Shown here: positions 1 through 9,879 of the stretch, piece after piece | Numbering within the stretch: position 1 is the stretch's first letter | Layout: the number at the start of each line of letters is the position of its first letter | NCBI GenBank assembly: GCA_003279935.1 | Contig: QCGL01000007.1 | Location: forward strand, 1 to 64,000 | Length of the DNA stretch: 64,000 nucleotides | Reading direction: 5' to 3' | From: Prochlorococcus sp. AG-388-A04 | GTDB lineage: Bacteria > Cyanobacteriota > Cyanobacteriia > PCC-6307 > Cyanobiaceae | The notes under the pieces: generated by a model | What the model saw: the letters and a program-made list of their open reading frames with translations, nothing else | What the model was told of the DNA's origin: nothing | Databases searched by the model: none | Position numbers and translations under genes: made by a program

Positions 1-1
1 G

Positions 2-367
2 ACTTTTAAAGTCACTATTAGGAATAAAGAAACTGGTAAAATATATCAGGAAAATATTAGTGATCAAGAATATATTTTAAAAGAATTTGAAAAAAAAGGT
101 TTAAGACTTCCATTTTCCTGTAGGAATGGATGCTGTACAAGTTGTGCGGTGAAAATCGTTTCGGGTAAGCTTGAACAACCAGAAGCAATGGGTGTATCTC
201 AAGATTTAAAAGATAAGGGTTACGCTCTTCTTTGTGTTGCGAAAGTAATAGAAGATATTGAAGTTGAGACTACCTATTATGATGAGGTTTATGATTTACA
301 ATTTGGCCAGTATTTTGGTAAAGGAAAAACGAGAAAAGCTCCTCCCTGGGAATTTGAAGAAGATTAA
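2..367 (+). CDS. Plant-type [2Fe-2S] ferredoxin, 5' end outside window
   Basis: The reading frame is open from base 2 to the stop at 365-367, so the N-terminus lies off the window. The cluster ligands are visible: Cys codons at 119, 134 and 143 give the CX4CX2C pattern (CRNGCCTSC), and a fourth Cys codon at 233 lies in ALLCVA. This is the plant/cyanobacterial [2Fe-2S] ferredoxin pattern, a soluble one-electron carrier of about -400 mV class in the family. An acidic and basic tail of about 35 residues follows the last ligand, longer than in the main photosynthetic PetF, so this is probably a secondary ferredoxin. The next gene starts 5 nt downstream, which suggests cotranscription. Confidence 0.9.
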   Translation, partial: TFKVTIRNKETGKIYQENISDQEYILKEFEKKGLRLPFSCRNGCCTSCAVKIVSGKLEQPEAMGVSQDLKDKGYALLCVAKVIEDIEVETTYYDEVYDLQFGQYFGKGKTRKAPPWEFEED

Positions 368-372
368 TTATT

Positions 373-1221
373 ATGTTTGAAATTCAACAATATAAAGAAA
401 TCAATTCAGAAGTTGATTTAATTTCCCTTACTAACATAGCTAAAGAAAGTGCTCTTATAGGTAGTGAAATTCTAAATAAAAATTATAATAAAATTCAAAC
501 AATTACTTCAAAGGGGAGAAAAGGTGATTTAGTTACCAACGTAGATTTAGAAGTAGAAGAGAAAATTAAGGAATACCTATCAATTAAAACTCCCGAAATT
601 TCAATTCATGCAGAAGAATCAGGAAAATTAATAAAGACTTCGAAATTAACTTGGTGCATTGATCCATTAGATGGAACAACTAACTATTCTCACGGTTATC
701 CATTCTTTGGAACTTCAATAGGTCTCTTATATAAAAACAATCCTATCTTAGGTGCTATATCAGTACCATATTTAAACGAACTTTATTCTGCATGCATCGG
801 AAAAGGATCATATTGCAATAATAAAAAACTGATGGTGTCAGATGCTAATTCCCTTATCGATAGTCTTCTCGTAACAGGTTTTTCATATGATAGGTTTGAG
901 ACTGAAGATAATAATTATGCAGAATTTTGTTACTTAACACATAAAACTAGAGGAGTAAGAAGAGGAGGTGCAGCGGCTGTTGATTTAGCATTTGTTGCCT
1001 CAGGTAAAGTAGATGGATATTGGGAAAGGGGCCTAGAAATATGGGATTTAGCTGCTGGTGCTATTATTGTTAAAGAAGCTGGTGGTATCGTTTCTGATTA
1101 TCCTAACGGTGAATTTAATCTTAGCTCTGGAAGAATATTGGCTTGCAGTCCTAGACTCGAAGAAGAGCTTAAAATGGAATTAAGCAAAGTCACTCCTCTG
1201 AAAAAACAACTTTACACTTAA
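373..1221 (+). CDS. Inositol monophosphatase family protein
   Basis: The 282-residue protein carries the metal-dependent phosphatase signatures of the inositol monophosphatase family: EES at residues 81-83, DPLDGTTN at 97-104 and WDLAAG at 224-229, which supply the carboxylates that bind Mg2+ ions. The length is normal for the family. Likely substrates are inositol-1-phosphate or another sugar phosphate; members also include fructose-1,6-bisphosphatase-like and histidinol-phosphate-phosphatase enzymes. The gene sits immediately before hisZ. A histidinol-phosphatase role is therefore possible, but nothing in the sequence decides it. The ATG at 373 lies 5 nt after the ferredoxin stop. Confidence 0.9.
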   Translation: MFEIQQYKEINSEVDLISLTNIAKESALIGSEILNKNYNKIQTITSKGRKGDLVTNVDLEVEEKIKEYLSIKTPEISIHAEESGKLIKTSKLTWCIDPLDGTTNYSHGYPFFGTSIGLLYKNNPILGAISVPYLNELYSACIGKGSYCNNKKLMVSDANSLIDSLLVTGFSYDRFETEDNNYAEFCYLTHKTRGVRRGGAAAVDLAFVASGKVDGYWERGLEIWDLAAGAIIVKEAGGIVSDYPNGEFNLSSGRILACSPRLEEELKMELSKVTPLKKQLYT

Positions 1222-1242
1222 ATATGAAATTTTCTTTTTAAA

Positions 1243-2394
1243 ATGAGTGATATCAAAGAATTTAATTTAATAGATGTAAGGAATAATTCTTCAATTGTTA
1301 ATGATTTAAATAATGTATATAAGTTGTGGGGTTATGAAGAAATTTCACCTTCATTTATTAATAATCTTAAGACAATTAAAGGGAGAGAAGTAATTGATGG
1401 CGACGAACTTATTGGAATAGTAAGTAATAGTTCATTATGTTTAAGACCAGAAATGACAACATCAATTGTTAAATTAACGTCGACAAGATTATTAAATAAG
1501 AAGAGACCAATAAGACTTTTTAATAGTGGTATTGTATTTAACAAAAAACAAAGTTATAAAAACACTTATAAATTTCAAGAAAATTTACAAAGTGGGATAG
1601 AACTAATAAGTTATGATACTCAATTCCCTGAGATTGAAGTGATTAATATTTTATTTGATGCAATTGATAATATCAATTTAATAGATAGTTGTAATCTAAC
1701 TTTACTTGTAAGCACAACAAAAATAATGGATTTAATATTATTCAATTATAAAAATAATAATTATGAGGCGATTAAAAAGTGCATGGTAAATTTAGATCAA
1801 GAATCATTAGATAGATTAAATATTGACAACAATGATAAAACAATATTAAAGGAATTATTATTTACAAGAGGAGAACCTGAAACCATACTAAAAAAGCTTA
1901 AAAATATTTATGGTAATAATAATGTTATTGATGAACTTGAATGCTTATTTAATACTTTATCAAAAATTTCAAAAAAATATAATATAAAAATACAACTTGA
2001 TCCTACTTATCAACCTCATCTTAATTTATATGAAGGGATAGTTTTTCAACTTATTTGCGAAATTAATAATGTAAAAACCATAATTGCAAAAGGTGGTAGG
2101 TATGACGAATTAGTAAGATACTTTAATCCTAGTGAAAAAATTATTAATGGAATCGGATTTACTATTTCTATAGATAATTTAAGAGAATTGATAGTTGAAA
2201 AATCTCAAACTAAAAAGAAGGTGTTGTTGTTATTTAAAGATTCTTATTTATTAGATAAAGGTATAAATGAGCAAAAAGCATTGCAAAAAAAAGGGATAAT
2301 TACAATATTATATTTGAATCCATGTAATGAAAATTCAATGGCCAATATTCTTATGAAAGAACATAATTGCACTGAAATTCAATGGATTAAATAA
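1243..2394 (+). CDS. hisZ: ATP phosphoribosyltransferase regulatory subunit HisZ
   Basis: The 383-residue protein is a paralogue of the histidyl-tRNA synthetase catalytic core. It has LRPEMT near residue 68, the degenerate motif-2-like FNSGIVFN near 93-100, and the HisRS signature GGRYDELV near 287. HisZ partners with the short form of HisG and makes it feedback-sensitive to histidine in the first step of histidine synthesis. The synthetase active-site signatures are eroded, which argues against a true HisRS, although hisG is not in this window to confirm the pairing. It is very AT-rich, like its neighbours. Confidence 0.85.
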   Translation: MSDIKEFNLIDVRNNSSIVNDLNNVYKLWGYEEISPSFINNLKTIKGREVIDGDELIGIVSNSSLCLRPEMTTSIVKLTSTRLLNKKRPIRLFNSGIVFNKKQSYKNTYKFQENLQSGIELISYDTQFPEIEVINILFDAIDNINLIDSCNLTLLVSTTKIMDLILFNYKNNNYEAIKKCMVNLDQESLDRLNIDNNDKTILKELLFTRGEPETILKKLKNIYGNNNVIDELECLFNTLSKISKKYNIKIQLDPTYQPHLNLYEGIVFQLICEINNVKTIIAKGGRYDELVRYFNPSEKIINGIGFTISIDNLRELIVEKSQTKKKVLLLFKDSYLLDKGINEQKALQKKGIITILYLNPCNENSMANILMKEHNCTEIQWIK

Positions 2395-2538
2395 TTTTCC
2401 CCTTTGAGTTTTGCAAAAAAAAGCAATTTGAATAAGCAAAGATAATATAAATTTTTAGTACGGTCAATACTCCTAATTAAACTTGATTAACCTTAAAATA
2501 GGAAATAAAATCTAATAGTTCAAAAAAAGAAATTACAA

Positions 2539-4443
2539 ATGGAAAAAGGCGAAATTAGAATAAATACTGAAAATATTTTTCCAATAATAAAAAAAGCTGT
2601 ATATTCAGATCACGAAATCTTTTTAAGAGAACTTGTTAGTAATGCTGTAGATGCAATTAGTAAAAGAAGAATGGCCTCAATGGCTGGAGATTGTGAAAAT
2701 TGTGATGAACCTCAAGTAAAAATTACTATTGATAGGGAAAAAAATATCTTAAAAATATCAGATAATGGTATTGGAATGAATGATGAAGAAATAAAAAAAT
2801 ATATAAATCAAGTTGCCTTTTCTAGTGCTGAAGAGTTTCTAACAAAATACAAAAAAGATAATGACGAATTTATAGGACATTTTGGATTGGGTTTCTATTC
2901 AAGTTTTATGGTTGCAGATAAGGTCAATATTTTAACTAAATCAGCTATAGGTGATAGTAAAACTTTTAATTGGTCATGTGATGGCTCACCTAATTTCACA
3001 TTAGAAGAATCTGAAAGAGATTCAGTTGGAACAGATGTAATCCTTCATTTAATGGATGAAGAGAAAGAATTCATAGAACCAGAGAGAATTAAATCGCTTA
3101 TTAAAAAATATTGTGACTTTATGCCCATAGATGTTCTATTAGAGGGTGAAACAATTAATAAGAAGAATCCACCATGGAGAAAACAACCTAATGAATTAAA
3201 GGATGAAGATTATATTGAACTATATAAATATTTATATCCGTTTCAAGGAGATCCTCTTTTATGGATTCATTTAAACACAGATTATCCATACGACATACAA
3301 GGTATATTATATTTTCCTAAATTATCTGGAAGAGCCGATTGGGAAAAAGGTGAAATTAAACTATTTTGCAATCAAGTATTTGTAAGTGACTCAATAAAGG
3401 AAATTGTGCCTAAATATCTATTACCCTTGAGAGGTGTAATTGACTCTACAGATATACCATTGAACGTAAGTAGAAGTGCCTTACAAACTGATAGAAAAGT
3501 CAGATCTATTTCATCATTCATTTCAAAAAAGATTGCTAATAAGTTAAAAGATTTAATAAAAAGTTCTCCTGAATTTTATACAGAAATTTGGGATTCAATT
3601 TCTGCTTTTATAAAGATTGGTGCCATCGAGGACGAAAAGTTTGCTGATCTTGTAGAAAATAGTATTATTTTTGAGACAATTATAAATTCTGATAAGGACG
3701 TAAAAAAATATCTAGATGATAAATCTCTTATAAAATCTAATGAAAAGTTTTATACAACATTATCAAATTATAAGGACAGGAATAACATAGTTGATTCCAA
3801 AAAAATTATTTATTGTTCTGATGTAATTGGACAATCTAGTGCTTTAAATATTTGTTTATCTGACAACAAAGAAGTTATTAAATCTGATCCTTTAATAGAT
3901 GCACAATTTCTTCCATGGATAGAAAATAAAAATGAAAATTATCAATTTCAAAGAGTTGATTCTGAAATAAATGAGCTTGAAGATAAAGAATCAAAAGAAA
4001 TAGTTGATAAAGATGGCAAATCAAACAGAGATAATCTTAAGGATATTATTTCTAAAGCGTTAAATAACGATAAAGTAACAGTAAAAGTTCAATCTCTTAA
4101 AAGTAAAGATGCTCCTCCAGCAATGATATTGTTACCTGAACAAATGAGAAGAATAAACGATATGGGTGCATATATGGAACAAAAAATGCCAGGATTACCT
4201 GAATATCACGTCTTATTAATTAATAAAGATCATCCACTAATTGAAGGATTAAATAAAATAACTGGTAATAAAATTATTCTTGACAAAAAAGACCCAGTTG
4301 AGAATCCATTAGCATCAAAAATTGCTAATCATGTTTATGACATGGCCAAATTAAGCGTAGGAGGATTAGATCAAGAACAAATTATAAATTTGCAAAATAA
4401 TAATGCCGATTTAATTTCAGATTTACTTAAAACATCAATATAA
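2539..4443 (+). CDS. htpG: Molecular chaperone HtpG (Hsp90 family)
   Basis: The 634-residue ATP-dependent chaperone has the GHKL nucleotide-binding elements in order: ELVSNAVDAI at residues 31-40, DNGIGM at 75-80 and GHFGLGFYSSF at 113-123, followed by the middle and C-terminal dimerisation domains. A CENC pair (C52, C55) sits in an early loop. HtpG folds and protects client proteins under heat, cold and oxidative stress in the cytosol. The 144-nt upstream region holds a weak dyad, AGTA-7-TACT, at 2457-2471. I see no CIRCE element (TTAGCACTC-N9-GAGTGCTAA). Confidence 0.97.
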   Translation: MEKGEIRINTENIFPIIKKAVYSDHEIFLRELVSNAVDAISKRRMASMAGDCENCDEPQVKITIDREKNILKISDNGIGMNDEEIKKYINQVAFSSAEEFLTKYKKDNDEFIGHFGLGFYSSFMVADKVNILTKSAIGDSKTFNWSCDGSPNFTLEESERDSVGTDVILHLMDEEKEFIEPERIKSLIKKYCDFMPIDVLLEGETINKKNPPWRKQPNELKDEDYIELYKYLYPFQGDPLLWIHLNTDYPYDIQGILYFPKLSGRADWEKGEIKLFCNQVFVSDSIKEIVPKYLLPLRGVIDSTDIPLNVSRSALQTDRKVRSISSFISKKIANKLKDLIKSSPEFYTEIWDSISAFIKIGAIEDEKFADLVENSIIFETIINSDKDVKKYLDDKSLIKSNEKFYTTLSNYKDRNNIVDSKKIIYCSDVIGQSSALNICLSDNKEVIKSDPLIDAQFLPWIENKNENYQFQRVDSEINELEDKESKEIVDKDGKSNRDNLKDIISKALNNDKVTVKVQSLKSKDAPPAMILLPEQMRRINDMGAYMEQKMPGLPEYHVLLINKDHPLIEGLNKITGNKIILDKKDPVENPLASKIANHVYDMAKLSVGGLDQEQIINLQNNNADLISDLLKTSI

Positions 4444-4482
4444 GCAGTGTGTTAAAGTTAATTAATATATTCTCCAAATAAT

Positions 4483-4719
4483 ATGTCTAGAGTTTGTGAG
4501 CTGACAGGTGCAAAGGCTAATAATGGAATGGCTGTGAGTCATTCGCATATACGTACTAAGAAATTACAACAAGTAAATCTTCAAAAAAGGAGACTTTGGT
4601 GGCAAGAAGGTAAAAAGTGGGTAAACATAAAAATTAGTACTAAGGCATTAAAATCAATACAAAAGATTGGTTTAGATAAATTTGCCAAAACAAATGGAGT
4701 GGATCTTAATAAGTTCTGA
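4483..4719 (+). CDS. rpmB: 50S ribosomal protein L28
   Basis: The 78-residue protein has the L28 N-terminal signature [11 protein letters not shown], followed by [13 protein letters not shown] and the [11 protein letters not shown] segment that contacts 23S rRNA. The length is normal for bacterial L28. It lies 39 nt after htpG and 2 nt before the peroxiredoxin gene. That spacing suggests one transcript joining a chaperone, a ribosomal protein and an antioxidant enzyme. Confidence 0.97.
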   Translation: MSRVCELTGAKANNGMAVSHSHIRTKKLQQVNLQKRRLWWQEGKKWVNIKISTKALKSIQKIGLDKFAKTNGVDLNKF

Positions 4720-4721
4720 TT

Positions 4722-5258
4722 TTGATGAAGAGTTTATTTGGACTTTTTGTAATATTAATATCGTTATTTTTTAATCTTAAATCTGTAATTGCTTTTGATT
4801 ATGCTCCTGAGATAGGAGATTTAGCTCCTAGTTTCCATTTAGAGGGAATAAACAACAATATTAAATCAAAAAAAATATGGGATTCAAATGAATTAATAGG
4901 TAAATGGATAGTTTTATATTTTTATCCTAAGGATTTTACCGCTGGTTGTACTCTAGAAGCTAAAGGATTTTCTCAATTAAAGAACGACTTTTCTAAATAT
5001 AATGCTGAAATAATAGGAATAAGTGCCGACAGTCAAGATTCTCACGACAGTTTTTGCAATGAAAAATCAATAAATTACACATTATTATCCGACCCCAATG
5101 GAACTATTAGTGCAAAATATGGTTCCTGGATTCCTCCTTATTCCGATAGGAATACTTTTCTGATTTCACCAGAGGGAAAAATAACATACCGATGGATAAG
5201 TGTCTTACCAATCAACCATGCAAAAGAAGTTCTTAATATTTTAAAGAAAAATATATAA
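4722..5258 (+). CDS. Peroxiredoxin, PrxQ/BCP type, with signal-like N-terminus
   Basis: The 178-residue thiol peroxidase has the family pattern YFYPKDFTAGCT, with peroxidatic Cys76. Most PrxQ proteins have a resolving Cys five residues later; here that position (81) is Lys, and the only other Cys nearby is C112. The first 25 residues (LFGLFVILISLFFNL) form a hydrophobic signal or anchor segment, so the enzyme probably acts in the lumen or periplasm or on a membrane. Known function: reduction of H2O2 and organic hydroperoxides. The start is the first ATG of a tandem ATG pair, 2 nt after rpmB. Confidence 0.9.
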   Translation: MMKSLFGLFVILISLFFNLKSVIAFDYAPEIGDLAPSFHLEGINNNIKSKKIWDSNELIGKWIVLYFYPKDFTAGCTLEAKGFSQLKNDFSKYNAEIIGISADSQDSHDSFCNEKSINYTLLSDPNGTISAKYGSWIPPYSDRNTFLISPEGKITYRWISVLPINHAKEVLNILKKNI

Positions 5259-5263
5259 ATATT

Positions 5264-5566
5264 TTGCACGAACTTTCATTTGGTACTTGGTTTATTCATA
5301 TCAGCTCTGTAATAGAGTGGATTTATGCAATTTTTATAATAAACAAAATAAGTAACTATAAAAAACTAGAGCTTTATTACTGGTTAAGTCTCGCAATGAT
5401 ACCTAATTTAATTGGAGCCATGTGTGCAATTACTTGGCATATCTTTGATAATCAACCTGATTTATATGGATTAGTTACCCTTCAAGGGATTTTCACTTTT
5501 ATAGGCAACTCAACATTAGCCATAGCTACTATTGCAATTTATAAAAGGACAAAATCCTATGAATGA
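5264..5566 (+). CDS. DUF2499 (Ycf49-like) membrane protein
   Basis: This 100-residue integral membrane protein starts at TTG (5264), 5 nt after the peroxiredoxin. It has about three hydrophobic segments and the pattern HELSFGTWFIHISSVIEW near the N-terminus and MIPNLIGAMCAITWH in the middle, which I recognise as the DUF2499/Ycf49 family found in cyanobacteria and plastids. No biochemical function is established. It overlaps the next gene by 8 nt, and the two look like a translationally coupled pair. Confidence 0.75.
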   Translation: MHELSFGTWFIHISSVIEWIYAIFIINKISNYKKLELYYWLSLAMIPNLIGAMCAITWHIFDNQPDLYGLVTLQGIFTFIGNSTLAIATIAIYKRTKSYE

Positions 5567-5894
5567 TTCTTTTTTAAGATTTTTAAATTTCTTATCAAGA
5601 TTTGATAATACAGTCTTATTTGCAGCATCTATAATTCCATACTCGATTTTCTTATATTATTTATACAAGATAAAGTCATTAAATAAATTAATCAAAATTG
5701 GTTTTTCTTTAACTGTATTATTTGTATTTATAACTATAGTAATTTCGATATTTTCTCTTACTTACTACCACAGAACTCTTGTTGAAGTTGACTTACTTCA
5801 TGGTTCAGCAGAATTTTTCTTAACCTTAAGCGATTTTGTTATTTTACTTGGCTTTATAAAGATGTTAAACCGTCTAGAAGTAAATAACTCTTAA
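5559..5894 (+). CDS. DUF3593-type small membrane protein
   Basis: This protein of about 111 residues is translated from the ATG at 5559. A TTG at 5532 in the same frame would add nine residues, but the ATG has AAAGGAC a few bases upstream and fits better. It has about three membrane segments and a conserved-looking core, TYYHRTLVEVDLLHGSAEFFLTLSDF. I recognise it as the cyanobacterial DUF3593 family, which commonly follows DUF2499. The function is unknown; coupling by an 8-nt overlap suggests the two act together. Confidence 0.7.
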   Translation: MNDSFLRFLNFLSRFDNTVLFAASIIPYSIFLYYLYKIKSLNKLIKIGFSLTVLFVFITIVISIFSLTYYHRTLVEVDLLHGSAEFFLTLSDFVILLGFIKMLNRLEVNNS

Positions 5895-5959
5895 GACCTT
5901 TTACAATTATGTGATTTATTGCTCGAAATAAAGGAGAATATAGAAAATAACGTTTTTTT

Positions 5960-6223
5960 ATGCTTTCTACATTATTTGCAGCAGCGGCTGCTCCCGCAAC
6001 CTTTGAATGGTCACCAAAATGCGCCATCGTAATGATTGCATGTAATGTTTTTGCTTATGCAATTGCAAGGGCCACAATAAGAAAACCTAATGAAGGTTTT
6101 GAAATTCCTAATTCACAATTCTATGGTGGTTTAAGTCATGCTTCTGTCGTAGGAGCTAATTGCTTAGGACATATCTTCGGAATAGGTGCAATATTAGGAT
6201 TAGCATCTAGAGGTGTTTTGTAA
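5960..6223 (+). CDS. psaK: Photosystem I reaction centre subunit PsaK
   Basis: The 87-residue thylakoid protein has two hydrophobic helices and the PsaK-like segment CNVFAYAIARATIRKP, followed by a Gly/His-rich loop and the second helix. PsaK sits at the edge of photosystem I, where it binds chlorophyll and affects antenna docking. The nearest Shine-Dalgarno-like AAGGAG lies about 27 nt before the ATG, too far to be a normal ribosome site. The gene ends only 2 nt from the end of the convergent dxs. Confidence 0.9.
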   Translation: MLSTLFAAAAAPATFEWSPKCAIVMIACNVFAYAIARATIRKPNEGFEIPNSQFYGGLSHASVVGANCLGHIFGIGAILGLASRGVL

Positions 6224-6225
6224 AA

Positions 6226-8139
6226 TTATTCAAAAGTAATTTTAGAATTTAATTTTGATAAATTAAATTTGTTAATAATTTTCTCTGCCATCTGATCAGG
6301 TTTAAGTCCTAATTTCTCTTTACTCTGATCAGGTGATGCATGATCTACAAGTACATCAGGAATACCAATTCTTAAAACTGGTATATTTATTTCATTATCG
6401 TTTAACATTTCAACAACAGCAGAGCCAAATCCTCCAACTAATGTACCCTCTTCCATAGTTACTACGTTTTTAAGTTTTCTTACTAACGGTATTATTAAAT
6501 CTTGATCAAGAGGTCTAACAAACCTAGCATTAACAATACAAGCACTAATACCTCTATTTTTTAGTAAGTTTGCAGTTGCAGTAGCGGCTTGAACCATTGA
6601 ACCATAAGCAATAATTAAAACATCATCACCTTCTTCTAATATTTCCCCTTCGCCAATCTTCAAAGGCTCCCATCCCTCATCCATTACTGCTACTCCTAAA
6701 CCTGAACCTCTTGGAATGCGAAGTGCTGTTGGTCCCTTGTGATTAATAGATGTAATTAACATTCTTTGAAGTTCAGCTTCATCTTTTGGAGCCATTAAAA
6801 CAAAATTAGGAATAGCTCTCATATAGCTAATATCATATTGCCCCTGATGTGTAGGACCATCGGCACCAACGATTCCTGCTCTATCTAAAACAAAAGATAC
6901 AGGTAGATTTTGAATACCAACATCATGAATTAGCTGATCAAAAGCGCGTTGCAAGAATGTACTGTAAATCGCAACTACAGGTTTAAGACCATCGCAAGAC
7001 ATTCCAGCTGCTAATGTAACTGCATGTTGTTCAGCTATTCCTACATCAATATATTGTTCTGGAATATTTTTTTGTAATAAATCTAGTCCAGTTCCAGTAG
7101 CCATTGCTGCTGTAATTCCTATAACCTTACTGTCTTGCTCACAAATTTTTAAGAGCGTTTGACCGAATATTTTACTATAGCTAACCGGTTTAGGCTTGCT
7201 TGATGGAATTGATTTACCAGTCGTAAGATCGAATGAAGATTGAGCATGGTATCCTACTTGATCTGCTTCTGCATATGGATATCCTTTCCCTTTTGTTGTA
7301 AGAACATGAACCATTACTGGTTTTTTTAGTCTATGAGCAGCATTGAAAGTATTTATAAGATTAGAAATATCATGTCCATCAATTGGTCCCATATACGTAA
7401 AACCAAGTTCTTCAAAAACTGCTCCAACCTTAGGTACAGCTAAACGTCTAACACTTCCTTTTATATTTTTTAATTCTTCAGGTATATCTTTACCTATAAG
7501 AGGAATATTTTTAACACTTTCCTGAACACTATCTGACAAAAATTGTAATGGTGGACTTAGTCTAACTCTATTCAAATATGTTGAAAGAGCTCCAACAGGA
7601 GGAGATATTGACATGTCATTATCATTCAGAACAACGACTAAGGGAGTATTTGGCAAATGGCCGGCATGATTTATGGCTTCTAAAGCCATTCCACCAGTTA
7701 ATGCTCCATCACCTATAACTGCAACGCATTTATGGTCTTCCCCTTTTCTATCTCTTGCAATTGCCATTCCTAACGCAGCTGATATTGATGTACTTGCGTG
7801 ACCTGCTCCAAAGTGATCAAAATGACTTTCACTACGTTTTAGATAACCAGCAATACCTTTTTGTTGACGTAAAGAGTCAAACTCATTGAAACGGCCAGTA
7901 ATTAATTTATGAGGATAAGCCTGATGACCAACATCCCATACAACTTTATCAAAATCAAGATCTAATGTTTGATATAAAGCAAGTGTTAATTCAACTACGC
8001 CGAGTCCAGGACCAAGATGTCCTCCGCTTGTTGAAACCACCTCCAAATGTCTCTCTCTAATCTGACAGGCAATTTCCTCTAATTGTGATACCGTTAAACC
8101 ATGTAATTGATTTGGATGGCTTAACTCACTTAAAAGCAT
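6226..8139 (-). CDS. dxs: 1-deoxy-D-xylulose-5-phosphate synthase
   Basis: This 637-residue thiamine-diphosphate enzyme catalyses the first step of the MEP isoprenoid pathway, condensing pyruvate and glyceraldehyde-3-phosphate. The TPP-binding element GDGALTGG and the downstream NDNDMSIS are present, followed by the transketolase-type domains ([28 protein letters not shown]) and the C-terminal domain. The length is normal. The products feed carotenoids, the phytyl tail and quinones. It converges on psaK with 2 nt between the stops and diverges from ilvA across 116 nt that must hold both promoters. ispE of the same pathway lies at 30810-31748. Confidence 0.98.
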   Translation of the reverse strand: MLLSELSHPNQLHGLTVSQLEEIACQIRERHLEVVSTSGGHLGPGLGVVELTLALYQTLDLDFDKVVWDVGHQAYPHKLITGRFNEFDSLRQQKGIAGYLKRSESHFDHFGAGHASTSISAALGMAIARDRKGEDHKCVAVIGDGALTGGMALEAINHAGHLPNTPLVVVLNDNDMSISPPVGALSTYLNRVRLSPPLQFLSDSVQESVKNIPLIGKDIPEELKNIKGSVRRLAVPKVGAVFEELGFTYMGPIDGHDISNLINTFNAAHRLKKPVMVHVLTTKGKGYPYAEADQVGYHAQSSFDLTTGKSIPSSKPKPVSYSKIFGQTLLKICEQDSKVIGITAAMATGTGLDLLQKNIPEQYIDVGIAEQHAVTLAAGMSCDGLKPVVAIYSTFLQRAFDQLIHDVGIQNLPVSFVLDRAGIVGADGPTHQGQYDISYMRAIPNFVLMAPKDEAELQRMLITSINHKGPTALRIPRGSGLGVAVMDEGWEPLKIGEGEILEEGDDVLIIAYGSMVQAATATANLLKNRGISACIVNARFVRPLDQDLIIPLVRKLKNVVTMEEGTLVGGFGSAVVEMLNDNEINIPVLRIGIPDVLVDHASPDQSKEKLGLKPDQMAEKIINKFNLSKLNSKITFE

Positions 8140-8255
8140 TATTTAAAAATATTTACTTATATAATCTAAAACGTTAAGGTGCAAATTGAGTAATTTTCTT
8201 GAAATAGATTATGTAATGTTTTATTAGATTAATATTTAATGCTAAAAATATAAAT

Positions 8256-9797
8256 ATGGAAGATTATTTAAAAAAAATACTTCAGGCTCAAGTCTATGAA
8301 GTAGCTAAAAAAACACCTTTAGAAAAAGCAAATAATTTAAGTAAAGCACTTAAAAATAATATTTATTTGAAAAGAGAAGATCTTCAAGAAGTATTTTCTT
8401 TTAAAATAAGAGGTGCCTTTAATAAAATGAGACAATTACCAAAATCACAACTTGCTAAAGGAGTCATAACATCAAGTGCTGGTAATCATGCACAAGGAGT
8501 AGCACTAAGTGCATTGAAATTAAATTGCAGCGCAACTATATTAATGCCAATAACTACACCTTTAGTAAAAGTAAATGCTGTTAGAAATCTAAAAGCAAAA
8601 GTTATATTATTCGGTGATAATTATGATGAAACCTATAAGGAAGCATTACGCCTTAGTAAAGAAAATAATTTATGCTTTATTCATCCATTCGATGATCCTG
8701 AAGTTATAGCTGGTCAAGGTACAATCGCCATTGAATTAGAAAAACAAGTAAAAGAACCACCAGAAGCAATATATGTTGCTGTTGGAGGTGGAGGTTTAAT
8801 AGCTGGTATTTCTATTTATATAAAAAAGATTTGGCCGCAAGTAAAAATAATTGGTGTAGAGCCTGAAGATGCTGATGCGATGACTAAATCCTTAAAAAAT
8901 TCAAAATTAATAGAGTTAGCCTCAGTTGGTCAGTTTGCTGATGGAGTAGCAGTAAAAAAAGTTGGAGTAAAAACCTTTGAAATTGGAAGAAAATATATCG
9001 ATAAAATGATAACTGTAAATACTGATGAAATTTGTGCTGCTATTAAGGATGTTTTTGAAGATACCAGATCAATCCTAGAACCAGCAGGAGCTCTATCTAT
9101 TGCAGGGATGAAAAAGGATATATTCCAATCAAAATACATAAATAAAAATATGATTGCAATAGCATGTGGAGCAAATATGAATTTTGAAAGGTTACGATTT
9201 GTAGCTGAAAGATCTGCACTTGGAGAGTACAAAGAAGCAATGTTTGCAGTTGAAATACCAGAAAAAGCAGGAAGCTTAATTGATTTCTGTAGTTTGTTAA
9301 ATAATAGAAATTTAACGGAATTTAGCTATAGGATGTCCAATTCAATTAATGCTCAAATATTTGTAGGAATCGAAGTTAATGGAGTGATTGATAAAGAAGA
9401 ACTTTTAAAAGAATTTAGGAAATCAAATTATCCTTTTATAGATATAAGTAATGATGAATTATCTAAAAATCATCTAAGACATATGGTAGGTGGTCGATTA
9501 CCTCAAAAATTTAAAGAATTAGAGAAATCAAAATATGTCGAATTGCTATATAGATTTGAATTTCCAGAAAGACCAGGAGCATTAATAAATTTTCTAACAA
9601 ATATGAAGTCAAATTGGACAATAAGTATCTTTCACTATAGAAATCATGGTTCTGATGTTGGAAAAATTGTTATAGGAGTATTAATAGATAGTGCTGATAT
9701 TTATTACTGGAATAAATTTGTTGAATTCTTAGGATATAAATATTGGGATGAAACTAATAATCAAACATATAAATTATTCCTTGGTGCATCTGTTTAA
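8256..9797 (+). CDS. ilvA: Threonine ammonia-lyase (threonine deaminase), biosynthetic
   Basis: The 513-residue PLP enzyme converts threonine to 2-oxobutanoate, the committed step toward isoleucine. Lys50 in SFKIRGAFNKM is the Schiff-base lysine, SSAGNHAQG binds the substrate and GGGG near 180 holds the PLP phosphate. After about residue 325 two ACT-like regulatory domains follow (EIPEKAGSLIDFCSLL and EFPERPGALINFL), the arrangement of the biosynthetic, isoleucine-inhibited form. The start is an ATG with no clear Shine-Dalgarno. Confidence 0.97.
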   Translation: MEDYLKKILQAQVYEVAKKTPLEKANNLSKALKNNIYLKREDLQEVFSFKIRGAFNKMRQLPKSQLAKGVITSSAGNHAQGVALSALKLNCSATILMPITTPLVKVNAVRNLKAKVILFGDNYDETYKEALRLSKENNLCFIHPFDDPEVIAGQGTIAIELEKQVKEPPEAIYVAVGGGGLIAGISIYIKKIWPQVKIIGVEPEDADAMTKSLKNSKLIELASVGQFADGVAVKKVGVKTFEIGRKYIDKMITVNTDEICAAIKDVFEDTRSILEPAGALSIAGMKKDIFQSKYINKNMIAIACGANMNFERLRFVAERSALGEYKEAMFAVEIPEKAGSLIDFCSLLNNRNLTEFSYRMSNSINAQIFVGIEVNGVIDKEELLKEFRKSNYPFIDISNDELSKNHLRHMVGGRLPQKFKELEKSKYVELLYRFEFPERPGALINFLTNMKSNWTISIFHYRNHGSDVGKIVIGVLIDSADIYYWNKFVEFLGYKYWDETNNQTYKLFLGASV

Positions 9798-9879
9798 AAT
9801 GAGGTAACTTGGGAAAGAGTTAAGTAGTAAAAAAATTAATCAATCTGATCTAATTACTAAAAATTTAACCGATATAAGT

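Noticed and set aside
2412..2427. TTGC-A8-GCAA inverted repeat after hisZ
   Set aside because: The stem is 4 bp with no T-run on the coding strand; too weak to call a terminator.
2457..2471. Dyad AGTA-CGGTCAA-TACT before htpG
   Set aside because: The arms are only 4 bp, it does not match CIRCE or the LexA consensus, and such dyads are common in AT-rich DNA.
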